DNA of 64,000 nucleotides from Photorhabdus bodei (GTDB lineage Bacteria > Pseudomonadota > Gammaproteobacteria > Enterobacterales > Enterobacteriaceae): positions 62,001-126,000 of the forward strand of contig NZ_NSCM01000008.1 in the NCBI RefSeq assembly GCF_003287735.1, in the 5' to 3' direction. Every line of letters begins with the position of its first letter. Positions within the stretch are counted from its first letter, which is position 1. The notes under the pieces are model-generated. The model was not told where the DNA came from, searched no databases, and saw only the letters and a list, made by a program, of their open reading frames with translations. Of this stretch, positions 25,757 to 35,347 are shown in pieces. The position numbers and the translations under genes were made by a program.

Positions 25757-28656
25757 TGCTCTCTTACCTCAACAGGTAACCGTTTCTGAAATTCAGTCAC
25801 ATTCTGATAGGTTTTCCAACCTTTCAATTTCGCATATCCATCCAAGTTTCCTGATTTACCAATCACTTGTGAAATTAATGACAGCCCCCGATGTTCGATT
25901 ACCGCATTCCGATAGAAATTAATCAGTTGCTGCTGTGTAGTTTTCTTTAGAATCTCAAGCATTTTATCTCTGCTATCAAAATTAAAGTTATTGCGGCTGA
26001 AATCACCAGAGAAGCGGGCAACTTCGGCATAGAAAGTTTGTGGCGGTTGCTGCTTTTCATTAATCAGCGCACTCTTGTACTGCTCAAAATCAGCTTGAGA
26101 CATTGCTTTCAATTTATTACCGGCGTTCTGATAGAAATCTTGATAACGCTGATTCAAATATTTTGGTTGCCTACTATTACTTTGTAACAGGAACCCCAAC
26201 CCCCACTGTTCCCCCACACTGGTATTGAAAGCAAACACCGCATATCCCAGTTGCTCTGTTGTTCTTAATTGATCATAGAACCACGGCTGGAGCATATTGC
26301 TTAACAAACTAGAATAAACATAACCTTCTATACGGTTATAACCCGTCGGAATATAAACCTCTGCTAAAGCACCATCTGTGCTGCTGCCAACACGCTGGAA
26401 ATTAACCGGGTAATTTTTATCAATCACCACCTTATTCCCAATCCACCAGCCCGTTCCTTGATTAGCCAGTTGGTTATGGGCAGATTCAGCAATCACTTTG
26501 CTCTGCTGTTCGGTCAAGTTCCCAATGATCATCATCTGCAAGGCAGCGTTTTTTATCATTTCATGACGATACGTAACAATATCCTGAACCGTGATAGTCT
26601 CCAGCGCTTCCAGGCGAGTGGATTGTTCTGTGTAAGGCACCACAGAAAGGCGCTTCAATGGCTGCATAGCCATGTCATAAGCTTTAGCGTTATTAGAAAC
26701 CGCTATCTGCTCACGATACCAGGACTTAGCCTGTGCCAGTTGCTCCTCAGTTGGCGTGAATGCCATGTAATTACTGATTAAAGAGGTTAAAAGCGCTGGC
26801 AGATTCTGAGTGTAACCACTTACTCCCAATTGCAGCCCCTGGGATGAACCCGTAGAAATATTCATTCCTGCAACAGAAGCCTGATAACTAAGCTGGTCAA
26901 GGGAAAGCCCTGCCAAATAATCAAGTAAAGAGGAAGTGACCTGCTCACGAGCGTTATTCAAACCCTCTGCGTTGTGCAAATTAAGCGTAATGCTGGCTTT
27001 AGGTTCATCAGCAAAATATTGGCTCGGCATGTAGAACAGGCGGACATTCTGCTGTTCAAGGATCATGTCTGGATGTTTTTGATTTTTACCGGCTTTTATC
27101 AGCTTCAAATCGTCAGGAATATAAGGATTTAGCACAGGCAAAGAAAAGTTCATCCGCGCCTTTAACTGCTGCCATTCCATTCGTTGCCGTGATGTGATTC
27201 GATCAACCTGATAAGGCGCCTGAACAAAATAAGCCTGCTTATCATGCGGCTCTTTTGGACTGATATACCAGATTCTTGCATTTTCAGGCGTCAACTCGGC
27301 AAGCCGGTTGGCGATTGCTTCCGGATCATAGTTATCAGCCAGATAACCGGCATTAAGTACATTGGAAACAGGAACTCGCAACATAGCATCCGATAACCAT
27401 TCAATATAATGCATATCACGAACAATGGAGCCATATCGGAAAGACAGATTCAAAACCTTTGCGATCTCATCAAAATAACTTTTCTGGATGCCTTTTTGTT
27501 TTAACAAATTAATATAGGCAAAAATGGCCGCAATAACCTGATCCCGTTGTGCAAGCCCTTTGTCTGTCAACGTCACATAAATAAAAAAGATGCCTTTGTT
27601 GCGATCAACCATAGGTTCCGCGCCAGCACTGATACTTTCCGCTAGTCCTTGAGTTTGCAGCCAATCTGATAATGTATTCAGGCTACGGTTGCCTATCATA
27701 TAACCGAGATATTCATCAGTTTTACTACGGAAATCAGTACTGTTGTTGTCAATACTGAACTCCAATTGCAATGCCTTCTGCGGTTGGGCAGGAACATAAT
27801 GGATGATAATCCCTTTCTCTTTTTCCGTTACTGCCGGCACAGTAATCAGCGGCACACTCGCTTTTCTGTCAGGTATCCGACCAAAAGTATCAACAGCAAT
27901 TTGAGTCAGTTTATCGATAGGCTGGTTACCGTAAATGACACCTTTCATCAGATTGGCTGAATAATAACGCTGATAGAAATCCACCAGTTCTGTCTGTAAT
28001 TTACTCCCTGGTTTATCTTTCAATGTTTCTAGATTACCACCAGAAAAACGGGCATTGGGATGTTTAGGATTCAAGGTTTCTGCCCGTATTTGGGCAACCC
28101 GCATCCCATCACGCGAACGCGCCATTGTCAGCTCTGCGTTAACAGCGTTTCGCTCCCGATCTGCATTCACTGGGTCAAGTAACGGCTCAGCCAGTGCATC
28201 AGCCAGACGATCTGTGGCTTGAGCTAACGCTTCATTTTCTACTTCAAGATAAAAAGCCGTGCGGTAAGAAGCCGTGCTGGCATTATAGCTACCACCATGT
28301 TTTTGCAAAAATTCAGATAAATCACCTGATTGTGGATAATGTTCAGATCCCATCAGAACCATATGTTCCAGATAATGTGCAAGCCCGAGCTGGCTGTCAG
28401 GGTTTTCCATACTACCAACCGGAATTGCTACCGCTGCCAGAGATTTGGTTGCCTTCTCATCAGATACCAGCAAGACCGTCATATTGTTTGCCAATCTGAT
28501 TCCCTGATACTGACGATGATCATTTTCGCTTTTATAAATTGTCTCTTGCAGTAGCTGCCACTGTAGTTGTGGTGATTGTGGTGTTTGCGCATAACTCTCC
28601 GTTCCCCAAAAAAGCAGGAACATCACAGTTATCATGCGAACAAAATGTTTATGCAT
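25753..28656 (-). CDS. ptrA: Protease III (pitrilysin)
   Basis: Periplasmic zinc metalloprotease of family M16 that degrades small peptides such as insulin fragments. 967 residues (E. coli 962) with a cleavable signal peptide (SYA-Q near residue 23). The inverted zinc motif HYLEH is at residues 94-98, with the distal glutamate in the following helix (NAVNAELTMAR). It sits between recC and recB, as in E. coli, though unrelated to recombination. The recC stop is 15 bp upstream of its start. Confidence 0.97.
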   Translation of the reverse strand: MHKHFVRMITVMFLLFWGTESYAQTPQSPQLQWQLLQETIYKSENDHRQYQGIRLANNMTVLLVSDEKATKSLAAVAIPVGSMENPDSQLGLAHYLEHMVLMGSEHYPQSGDLSEFLQKHGGSYNASTASYRTAFYLEVENEALAQATDRLADALAEPLLDPVNADRERNAVNAELTMARSRDGMRVAQIRAETLNPKHPNARFSGGNLETLKDKPGSKLQTELVDFYQRYYSANLMKGVIYGNQPIDKLTQIAVDTFGRIPDRKASVPLITVPAVTEKEKGIIIHYVPAQPQKALQLEFSIDNNSTDFRSKTDEYLGYMIGNRSLNTLSDWLQTQGLAESISAGAEPMVDRNKGIFFIYVTLTDKGLAQRDQVIAAIFAYINLLKQKGIQKSYFDEIAKVLNLSFRYGSIVRDMHYIEWLSDAMLRVPVSNVLNAGYLADNYDPEAIANRLAELTPENARIWYISPKEPHDKQAYFVQAPYQVDRITSRQRMEWQQLKARMNFSLPVLNPYIPDDLKLIKAGKNQKHPDMILEQQNVRLFYMPSQYFADEPKASITLNLHNAEGLNNAREQVTSSLLDYLAGLSLDQLSYQASVAGMNISTGSSQGLQLGVSGYTQNLPALLTSLISNYMAFTPTEEQLAQAKSWYREQIAVSNNAKAYDMAMQPLKRLSVVPYTEQSTRLEALETITVQDIVTYRHEMIKNAALQMMIIGNLTEQQSKVIAESAHNQLANQGTGWWIGNKVVIDKNYPVNFQRVGSSTDGALAEVYIPTGYNRIEGYVYSSLLSNMLQPWFYDQLRTTEQLGYAVFAFNTSVGEQWGLGFLLQSNSRQPKYLNQRYQDFYQNAGNKLKAMSQADFEQYKSALINEKQQPPQTFYAEVARFSGDFSRNNFNFDSRDKMLEILKKTTQQQLINFYRNAVIEHRGLSLISQVIGKSGNLDGYAKLKGWKTYQNVTEFQKRLPVEVREQ

Positions 28657-28671
28657 TATTTGATATTCTCC

Positions 28672-31600
28672 CTATGTATTCTGATATCGCGCTATCGGTA
28701 ACAAATAACTGAGCGCTTCCTGTTTAAGTTTTGCCAAAAATGATTTATCCACTTGCCTGAAAGCCCTCTGAATATAAGGATCATCCCCTTCGCCTCTGCG
28801 TCCTTGATCTCCAAGCCATGCTTTCAATAACTGGCTTTCAGCTTTTGATTGAATTTCATCACTATCATCAATCTCACCAGTCTCTTTATTCATACATGCT
28901 GAAAGCCACGCCCAACCACTTTTACAAAACAGCGGTAAAGGCGCGGATATTCCTCGCTGATAGCCTTCAATCAATTGATTAAGATAATCTTTAGCTTGCT
29001 CTGAAGGTACAGGAGCAAAACGCCATTCGTTGCCATCACGCCCATAGCTGCGACTTTCACCCTCACCACCTGTCAGACAATAAGCCAGATGCTCAATCCA
29101 CAATTGCATACCATCATTGGCTGTCAAACTGGCAGGCCGCCAACGTAGCAAACCATCTGGTTGTACCTTATTAATACGCCCCGTCAGAATCACCTGGCCT
29201 AAATCATGATGTAAATCGACAGATAAAGTTTCCATTTGTTGTTCACGAATTTTATCCGCCAAAGGCTGCATCTCTTTTTGCTGTCTTAACCAATAAACCT
29301 CACCAAAAGCACCAAAAGGTAATCCTCCAGCAGCACGCAGCCGATTGAAAAGTGGTTCAGGCGATTGCTGTTCAATTAACGTATTCAACAATAGCTGATT
29401 AAACTGATAACGTTGAAGATTATCTAAAACGAAAGGTTCTTCCTCTGGTAATTCCGTTTCTTCAATAACGAAATTTACTTTCAAGCAACGTTGGAAAAAA
29501 AACCGAACGGGATGGCGGTAAAAACTGCTCAAATTATCAAGTGTAATTTCTTGAATTTGCACTATTTCAATAGATTGGCAAAATTCAGCGTATGCCGCAC
29601 CTTGCTCAGTTGCCGCTGGTAACCACTCCCCGGCATAGCTTTGCTGATAACTGCCCGGTATAAAATTTTCCGGTGCAAATGGAACGCGGGCATGAAGATA
29701 CAACAGATGTTTTCTAACATGGGTAGCACTTTCATCAACATTCAGTTTTTCATTTCCCGGTAAACAAAAACTTTGGCAAACATAGTCCAGTAATTCATTC
29801 ACCAACACGGAAGGATTACATTCCGTATCATCACGAATAGACTTACCAATATAGCTGATATAGAGAAACCGTTCGGCAGATATCAAGGCTTCGAGGAATA
29901 GATAACGGTCATCATCCCGCCGTTTTCTGTCTCCCCTCTGACCTTTTTCCGCCATCAGATCAAATCCAAGCGGTGGAATTGAACGGGGGTAGATACCATC
30001 ATTCATTCCCAATAAACAGACAACCTTAAAGGGAATAGAACGCATCGGCATTAGAGTGCAAAAATTGACAGATCCGGCGAGAAAACGCTGACTGATTTTT
30101 TCATTATCAAACTGAAGCGCCAATTCATCTCGCAATAAAACTAATGGCACACTTTCCTGATAACGGGCATTCAAGCCATTGACTATGACTTTTTGCCATT
30201 GCTGTTCTATCATTGCCAGTACTAATTCAGTCTCATTATCTGATACAAAAAATGTTTCCAGCAACTGCTGGCAGACAGGTAACCAACCTGTTAATGCTCG
30301 GCTCTCAGCAAGAATTTTGCGCCAATAGCTTAATTGCATTAAAAATTCAGCCAATTGGCCGGCAAGCTCCGCAGCTAAACCACTGGACTCATCATAAGGC
30401 AATACCTCTTTCCAAGGGCCCGACCGGCTATCCATTGCATAACCCAATAACATTCGGGTCAGTCCAAAACGCCATGTATGCTGGCCTGTCACCGGTAAAG
30501 ATAGCTCTTCGACATTATCGTCATCCAGCCCCCAACGAACGCCTGATTCTTCAACCCAACGTCTTAATAAACGCAAACCATCTTCATGTATGTCAAATTT
30601 ATTCGCCAGCGCGGGTACTTCCAACAATGCTAAAACCTGTTCTGTTGTAAAACGGCTTTGAGGTAAATCAAGCAGTGTAATAAATGCCTGTAAAATCGAA
30701 TGTGCCTGACGGGCTTTACGATCAGAAATAGCAAATGGAATATAGCGTTCAACAGAGACATTACCAAATACTGCCTGAACATAGGGAGTATAACTGTCAA
30801 TATCCGCGACCATCACAATAATATCCCTTGGCGTCAGCGATGGATTATCTTCCAATAATCTCAATAGCTGATCCTGTAAAACTTCCACTTCACGTTGAGG
30901 GCTATGGCAAACATGGAAAGATAAAGAACGATCCAACGGATCAAGTACTCTTTTTTTCAAACTGTTTTCAAATGTTTCTTTTGTTGAACCAATTTGGGCA
31001 TGATCTTCCAGATAGAGAATATCCCTTTGCAATTGATGTAATAGATTATCCTGTTCTAATTCAACAAAAGCGTGAATATCCGAACTCTGCTCAAGCTGCG
31101 ACAATAAATAGAGATTATCACGGCCCAACCGTCCCCACGATGCCAACAAGGGATTACTTACATCTTGTTCACCGTCATCGTTAAACAATGATTGAGCATT
31201 ACCAGGATCTTTAAAATATTCCAGCTCCTGTTCGCTCTTATAATGACGTGGTTTACGGCTACTCAGTTTTGCCAAAAAAGCATAATTCTGAATATCTCCC
31301 CAATAATATTTACATGGATTGGTAAACATTAGGTGAATATCAATGTGCCGTGCCAATGCCTGTAAAGCTTGTAAATAGACCGGTGGTAAGGCAGAAATAC
31401 CACAGATAAATACCCGCTTCGGTAAACAAGCTGAAAAGTCAGTACTATTTTCCAGTTCAGTATTATTTTCCAGCATCGAAATAAAACGCTGATACAAATT
31501 AGCACGATGCCATTGGGGTTGTTGTAACTGGTGAGTATATTTCGTCAGCTCCAGCCATAATCTTTTCTGCCACAACTGATTATCACTCAAGCCATCAATA

Positions 31601-32061
31601 AGCTGACCTTGCTGCCAACTTTCCAACCATTGCGGACGATAAACGAGATATTGGTCAAACAGATCAGCAACCCGTCCAGCTAATTGATGAATCTTCCGTT
31701 TATCAAAATCTTGATCAAGGTAGTGCCTAAGTGCGACAAACTCCGCTTCCGGCAATAATTGAGGCAATAACGCCATCAATTTCCATGTCATAGCATCTTT
31801 ACTAAAAGCACTCTCTTTAGGAATATCAGGCAATACTTTGGCAAACATATCCCAAATAAACGTAGCGGGAAGCGGAAATGAAATATTAGCTGATATGCCT
31901 ATTCTCTCGGCTAGTTGGATTTGCAGCCACTGTGACATACCTGGGCTTTGTACCAAAATGACTTCCTGCGCAAATGGATCAGTCAGTGGGTTACCCCCGA
32001 TCAATATTGCTATCAATTCCTTAAGAAGATCTAATTGATTAGAATGATAAACCTTAAACAT
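28672..32061 (-). CDS. recC: Exodeoxyribonuclease V subunit gamma (RecC)
   Basis: Chi-recognition subunit of RecBCD, 1129 residues (E. coli 1122). The start at 32061 (MFKVYHSNQLDLL) matches E. coli MLRVYHSNRLD; an in-frame start four codons upstream is not needed. Inactive helicase-like domains are visible (ILVQSPGMSQWLQI; FPLPATFIWDMF; NLYQRFISMLE), plus the C-terminal RecB-like nuclease fold lacking catalytic residues. It overlaps the end of ppdC by 8 bp, so it may be co-translated with the prepilin-like cluster upstream. Confidence 0.97.
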   Translation of the reverse strand: MFKVYHSNQLDLLKELIAILIGGNPLTDPFAQEVILVQSPGMSQWLQIQLAERIGISANISFPLPATFIWDMFAKVLPDIPKESAFSKDAMTWKLMALLPQLLPEAEFVALRHYLDQDFDKRKIHQLAGRVADLFDQYLVYRPQWLESWQQGQLIDGLSDNQLWQKRLWLELTKYTHQLQQPQWHRANLYQRFISMLENNTELENSTDFSACLPKRVFICGISALPPVYLQALQALARHIDIHLMFTNPCKYYWGDIQNYAFLAKLSSRKPRHYKSEQELEYFKDPGNAQSLFNDDGEQDVSNPLLASWGRLGRDNLYLLSQLEQSSDIHAFVELEQDNLLHQLQRDILYLEDHAQIGSTKETFENSLKKRVLDPLDRSLSFHVCHSPQREVEVLQDQLLRLLEDNPSLTPRDIIVMVADIDSYTPYVQAVFGNVSVERYIPFAISDRKARQAHSILQAFITLLDLPQSRFTTEQVLALLEVPALANKFDIHEDGLRLLRRWVEESGVRWGLDDDNVEELSLPVTGQHTWRFGLTRMLLGYAMDSRSGPWKEVLPYDESSGLAAELAGQLAEFLMQLSYWRKILAESRALTGWLPVCQQLLETFFVSDNETELVLAMIEQQWQKVIVNGLNARYQESVPLVLLRDELALQFDNEKISQRFLAGSVNFCTLMPMRSIPFKVVCLLGMNDGIYPRSIPPLGFDLMAEKGQRGDRKRRDDDRYLFLEALISAERFLYISYIGKSIRDDTECNPSVLVNELLDYVCQSFCLPGNEKLNVDESATHVRKHLLYLHARVPFAPENFIPGSYQQSYAGEWLPAATEQGAAYAEFCQSIEIVQIQEITLDNLSSFYRHPVRFFFQRCLKVNFVIEETELPEEEPFVLDNLQRYQFNQLLLNTLIEQQSPEPLFNRLRAAGGLPFGAFGEVYWLRQQKEMQPLADKIREQQMETLSVDLHHDLGQVILTGRINKVQPDGLLRWRPASLTANDGMQLWIEHLAYCLTGGEGESRSYGRDGNEWRFAPVPSEQAKDYLNQLIEGYQRGISAPLPLFCKSGWAWLSACMNKETGEIDDSDEIQSKAESQLLKAWLGDQGRRGEGDDPYIQRAFRQVDKSFLAKLKQEALSYLLPIARYQNT

Positions 32062-32431
32062 CAGAACTCCCATTTGAACAAATCAATCGGCTTGCTTTAC
32101 TTTGCTGATTATAAGGCGTTGTCACTATAACTGTAAGCTGATAGCAGCCAGACAACGGATAGGCTGTCTGAAATTCAGCATGCCATCCCGGTGGCAATGT
32201 TATTTCTGGTAAAGCATTTTGACCTGCAATTAATTCATATTGTTCCAGATATCCATAAGATAATTTATCCGCCTTTGATTGCTGCCAATGTTGCTGAAAC
32301 CCAAATAATAACGCCTGATGATAACGCATTAATCCCAATAAAGAGACCGAAAAGACCATAACAGCAATCATTACTTCGGGCAAACTCATGCCTGCTTGAT
32401 GCTCATAAAAAGGCTCTGACTTCATGAACAA
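32054..32431 (-). CDS. ppdC: Prepilin peptidase-dependent protein C
   Basis: Type IV pilin-like minor pseudopilin, 125 residues. Prepilin cleavage motif G-MSLPE near residue 14, followed by a hydrophobic helix (VMIAVMVFSVSLLGLM). E. coli places ppdC directly before recC, as here. The start at 32431 overlaps the end of ygdB by 10 bp; a second ATG two codons in (32425) is possible. Role in E. coli is unclear, but such clusters resemble minor pilins that prime pilus assembly. Confidence 0.9.
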   Translation of the reverse strand: MFMKSEPFYEHQAGMSLPEVMIAVMVFSVSLLGLMRYHQALLFGFQQHWQQSKADKLSYGYLEQYELIAGQNALPEITLPPGWHAEFQTAYPLSGCYQLTVIVTTPYNQQSKASRLICSNGSSDV

Positions 32432-32889
32432 AATCCCACATCTACCTCAGGACAAAAATCCAGCCAACCACTCTCTACCGGAATAAGGGAATCACTTCCA
32501 CCAGATGAGTGTAATTTCATCCATTGATATAATCCAACAGATTGCCCGGATGCCACATCAGCCATACCTTTCAGTAGAAAAAAATGGCTCGATTGCCTTT
32601 TTAAACAACTGGTCAAATGAAATTCTTGTTGTTGCTGGCAATACCACTCTTCTGTTTTATTACTATCAAGTGACCATGACTGAGCAATTCCCCATGCCAA
32701 TGAAGATTCTGCTTGCTGAAAAGCTTTTAGATATCTGCGTTCATCGACCATCATGATTAAAGCGTTATCCAGATGATGATGCAAAGCCTTTAACATCATC
32801 AGGCTAACGGCCAGTAATATCAGCACTGAAATGAGCAATACATTACCTTGCTGATATTGAAAACAGACATGTGGAGAATGCTCAGCCAC
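32422..32889 (-). CDS. ygdB: YgdB-like pseudopilin cluster protein
   Basis: 155 residues; N-terminal hydrophobic helix (GNVLLISVLILLAVSLMML) without a full prepilin motif, followed by the AESSLAWGIAQSW stretch and two cysteine pairs. It corresponds in position and N-terminal character to E. coli YgdB (DUF2509), often a GspK/PilX-like minor subunit. Overlaps ppdC and lies 5 bp after ppdB. Confidence 0.85.
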   Translation of the reverse strand: MAEHSPHVCFQYQQGNVLLISVLILLAVSLMMLKALHHHLDNALIMMVDERRYLKAFQQAESSLAWGIAQSWSLDSNKTEEWYCQQQQEFHLTSCLKRQSSHFFLLKGMADVASGQSVGLYQWMKLHSSGGSDSLIPVESGWLDFCPEVDVGFCS

Positions 32890-32894
32890 GGTAC

Positions 32895-33482
32895 TTATCC
32901 CCTGATATTGCGCAAACGTATTACTGACTGATATTGGTAGTTTATCGATGGATGTTTAAACCAATGTGCAATAAGCACCAATTTGATAAAAACTAAGCCA
33001 TCTTTTGCCGGTAATTTTTCAGCTTTAAAGGAATCTACCACTATTTCATTTGGATCAAACAGCCTTTCCCAGCCATTTTCCTGACAGTTACCCGCCCCCC
33101 TTTTCCACTCTACTGACTTATTGCTAAGACGATAGCCAAAGAATTCTGATTCACTGTGTTCTGGCGGCTCCCATTGGTTATTGATGTTAAGATCGTATGC
33201 AATAATCAGGCATGAATCCTCACTCTCATCACTTTTATTATCGATGAATATTGGTTTTCCATCACAATAATGCTGACAATATCCAGCACGGCGAATATCC
33301 TTTTCTATAATATGTAATGTTTGTTTAATAAAATAACCTAAACGATATCTCTGATATAACTCCATTACTTGTTTAGTTAAAATAGGATAACTTTTAGCAA
33401 TCGCTAGTAAGATAATACTACCAATAGCCATTGCTACAATAACCTCTAATAATGTCATTCCAGATTGATTTTTATTTTTCAT
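32895..33482 (-). CDS. ppdB: Prepilin peptidase-dependent protein B
   Basis: 195-residue PilW/GspJ-like minor pseudopilin. Prepilin motif SG-MTLLE with cleavage after Gly8 and Glu at +5, then the helix VIVAMAIGSIILLAIAK. Several cysteines (RRAGYCQHYCDG) may form disulfides in the exported domain. Located in the E. coli ppdA-ppdB-ygdB-ppdC order; no pilus-forming major pilin or ATPase is present in this window. Confidence 0.92.
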   Translation of the reverse strand: MKNKNQSGMTLLEVIVAMAIGSIILLAIAKSYPILTKQVMELYQRYRLGYFIKQTLHIIEKDIRRAGYCQHYCDGKPIFIDNKSDESEDSCLIIAYDLNINNQWEPPEHSESEFFGYRLSNKSVEWKRGAGNCQENGWERLFDPNEIVVDSFKAEKLPAKDGLVFIKLVLIAHWFKHPSINYQYQSVIRLRNIRG

Positions 33483-33523
33483 TATTCCAATAAAGTATCT
33501 CTTATTTAGTGGAAAAAGTATAA

Positions 33524-34039
33524 TTAATCACAAGCTGGAATTTGATTAAACTTATTATTACTACATGATCTCATCCTACCTCGTGAAGAAAAAATAATGG
33601 ATATTTCACCTGCGGAATTCGCCAAAGTAAAACTCGCAGGTATCATGGTGTTTCTTATTCCATGAAACTCTATCTGATCCTTAGTTGCTGAACTAATAAT
33701 AACATCCTGATAGGGGGAACTTATTCCCTCAACATTTTCTAAATCACAATTAGCCAATACCGAATTAGAGAGCGCTATGCACCAGTTTTTTCCAGTTTTC
33801 AACCACAATATCACCCTTTTGTTCAAATAATTTGCCAAAGATTGTTGCCTGGATATAAATGTCAATATCTTCTGTGCTGATTCCTGTAACCTGGCTCTTT
33901 CCTGGTGATCGCCCCATTCCTGCACACCCCATAAGGAAAATATTGAAACCAAAACAATAACGATCATCAATTCCAATAAAGAAAAACCTGATTGATTATC
34001 AATATTATAATGACCGATTATATTCATATTATTTACCAT
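33524..34039 (-). CDS. ppdA: Prepilin peptidase-dependent protein A
   Basis: 171-residue GspH/FimT-like pseudopilin with motif SG-FSLLELMIVIVLVSIFSLWG. The ATG at 34039 is preferred because TAAGGA lies about 7 bases upstream; an internal ATG at 34027 is the alternative. First gene of the four-gene prepilin-like cluster that leads into recC. Confidence 0.92.
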   Translation of the reverse strand: MVNNMNIIGHYNIDNQSGFSLLELMIVIVLVSIFSLWGVQEWGDHQERARLQESAQKILTFISRQQSLANYLNKRVILWLKTGKNWCIALSNSVLANCDLENVEGISSPYQDVIISSATKDQIEFHGIRNTMIPASFTLANSAGEISIIFSSRGRMRSCSNNKFNQIPACD

Positions 34040-34403
34040 TGATAATTCCTTATTTCCTTTCGTAAGACATTCTATTTATTTTCAAAACAAGATAAATATA
34101 AATTTGAATTTTATGCGAGAGTGCATCAATAAAAAAATAATAGTTTATCATTGTTACATTTAAATTGCGTAGAGCTTCGCAAAAACCAATAAGAATAGCG
34201 ATTTTTATTTATTATTATTGTCATGCGTTGTAAGCTTATATGGCTATGAGGAAGAAGTTTCATGAATATAATAAAGAAAAGATTGAGTGCTTGACATAAG
34301 GATGTTATTACTATTAATTTATTCTATAAAAATAAATAATATCAGACCAGAAAATAATTAATTGAGAATATTTTATTAAGTATAGCGTTCAATGTTTTAA
34401 ATA
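34040..34403. other. AT-rich leader of the ppdA cluster
   Basis: About 360 bp without a gene. Very AT-rich. It presumably carries the minus-strand promoter for ppdA. A TTGACA/TTAATT pair with 17-bp spacing (34291-34319) reads on the plus strand toward the ERIC element, with no gene to serve. Confidence 0.5.
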
Positions 34404-34530
34404 TATACCCTATGGATTTCAAGATGGATCGCGACGGCAAGGGAGCGAATCCCCGGGAGCATAGATAACGATGTGACCGGGGTGAGTGAGTGCCGCCAAC
34501 AAAGAGGCAACTTGAAAGATGACGGGTATA
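34404..34530 (+). repeat. ERIC element 2
   Basis: Full 127-bp ERIC copy starting tataccctatgg and ending gacgggtata. Lies between the ppdA leader and an IS605-type remnant. A separate GGTGGTAA/TTACCACC hairpin follows at 34557-34581. Confidence 0.95.
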
Positions 34531-34624
34531 GCAATCAATAGTGGTGTATCAATATTGGTGGTAATAATTCCGGTTACCACCCTTTATCGAATTTTCAACG
34601 GGGGCACTGTTACATCAAACACAT

Positions 34625-34918
34625 CGTATCCCACGCAGAATACGACAAGCTAACCAACTGTTTGTGAAATACAAGGTTCAGGCGGCAGGCATTCAGGTTA
34701 AATATGTTAACCCAGCTTACAGCAGTCAAACCTGTTCCCGCTGCGGTGGTATCGGTAGACGTAACAAACATCGTTTCGAATGTCCTCACTGTGGTCTCCG
34801 CGCACGCAGCGACTTGAATGCCAGTCGGAATCTTGCGAGGATTATCAGGACAGCGGTTGCGACAAGGGCGTTGGTAAATATGCCTGATGTTGGGTGCCAG
34901 GAACTGACTCTACAATAA
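34625..34918 (+). pseudogene. TnpB (IS200/IS605 OrfB) C-terminal fragment
   Basis: About 97 codons of the C-terminus of an IS605-family TnpB. Recognisable are QANQLFVKYKVQAAGIQV and YVNPAYSSQTCSRCG, the second zinc-finger half FECPHCGL, and the RuvC-III signature RSDLNASRNLAR with its Asp. The N-terminal three quarters (RuvC-I/II) are missing and no in-frame ATG exists, so this is a dead remnant. The element's right end follows at about 34944-34975. Confidence 0.88.
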
Positions 34919-34943
34919 GGCTCGGTGCCGTAGTCGCAGTTAA

Positions 34944-34975
34944 AAGCCTGCGACTTCAGTCGTGGGTTATTTACA
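34944..34975 (+). mobile_element. IS200/IS605-type right-end hairpin
   Basis: The gcctgcgacttcagtcgtggg-type sequence, with CGAC/GTCG arms, is the characteristic subterminal hairpin of IS605-group right ends and lies 26 bp after the tnpB fragment. No matching left end is seen. Confidence 0.65.
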
Positions 34976-34977
34976 TA

Positions 34978-35151
34978 TCACATCCGATATTCCCTGCGTC
35001 TACGAAGTACTTCTCCAGGAGGCATTTTTCTACCTTCTATAATGTCTTTCTTAGACAACATGGCGATTTTAAGCAACGCTATCGCCTGCTGTTCTGCGTT
35101 TATATCGGTTTGATCTTTCTCACCTTTCAATTCAGATATCTCATTTTTCAT
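34978..35151 (-). CDS. Small hypothetical protein, antitoxin-like composition
   Basis: 57 residues from the ATG at 35151 (AGGA 8 bases upstream); in-frame starts at 35160 and 35172 also exist. Charged, with MLSKKDIIEGRKMPPGEVL and a C-terminus RRRREYRM. The end resembles the tail of some Phd- or ParD-like antitoxins only loosely. The stop abuts the IS605 right end, so the C-terminus may have been altered by insertion. On the same strand upstream, an open stretch encoding AINYFSKEDFSEERQ ends in a TAG that overlaps this gene's ribosome-binding region, possibly the remnant of a partner gene. Function unknown. Confidence 0.45.
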   Translation of the reverse strand: MKNEISELKGEKDQTDINAEQQAIALLKIAMLSKKDIIEGRKMPPGEVLRRRREYRM

Positions 35152-35291
35152 GATAAACATCCTACGCTCCAAATACTCTGAGTTGCCAAGCAGATCTCTG
35201 ACGTTCTTCTGAGAAATCTTCTTTTGAAAAATAGTTGATGGCCTTTTTTCTCTACTTCTGCATGTCTGTGTTTATATCATCAAAATTAAAA

Positions 35292-35320
35292 GAGAGACAA
35301 TTTATACTCAATAGTCTCCC
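35292..35320 (-). terminator. Probable thyA terminator
   Basis: On the minus strand, GGGAGAC (35314-35320) pairs with GTCTCTC (35292-35298) and is followed by TTTTAATTTT, 28 bp beyond the thyA stop. Confidence 0.65.
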
Positions 35321-35347
35321 TCCAGATTATTGCTAATAACCAAACAA

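Noticed and set aside
34291..34319. TTGACA/TTAATT promoter on the plus strand
   Set aside because: It has reasonable spacing but leads only into an ERIC element and a TnpB fragment in very AT-rich DNA, where such matches arise by chance.
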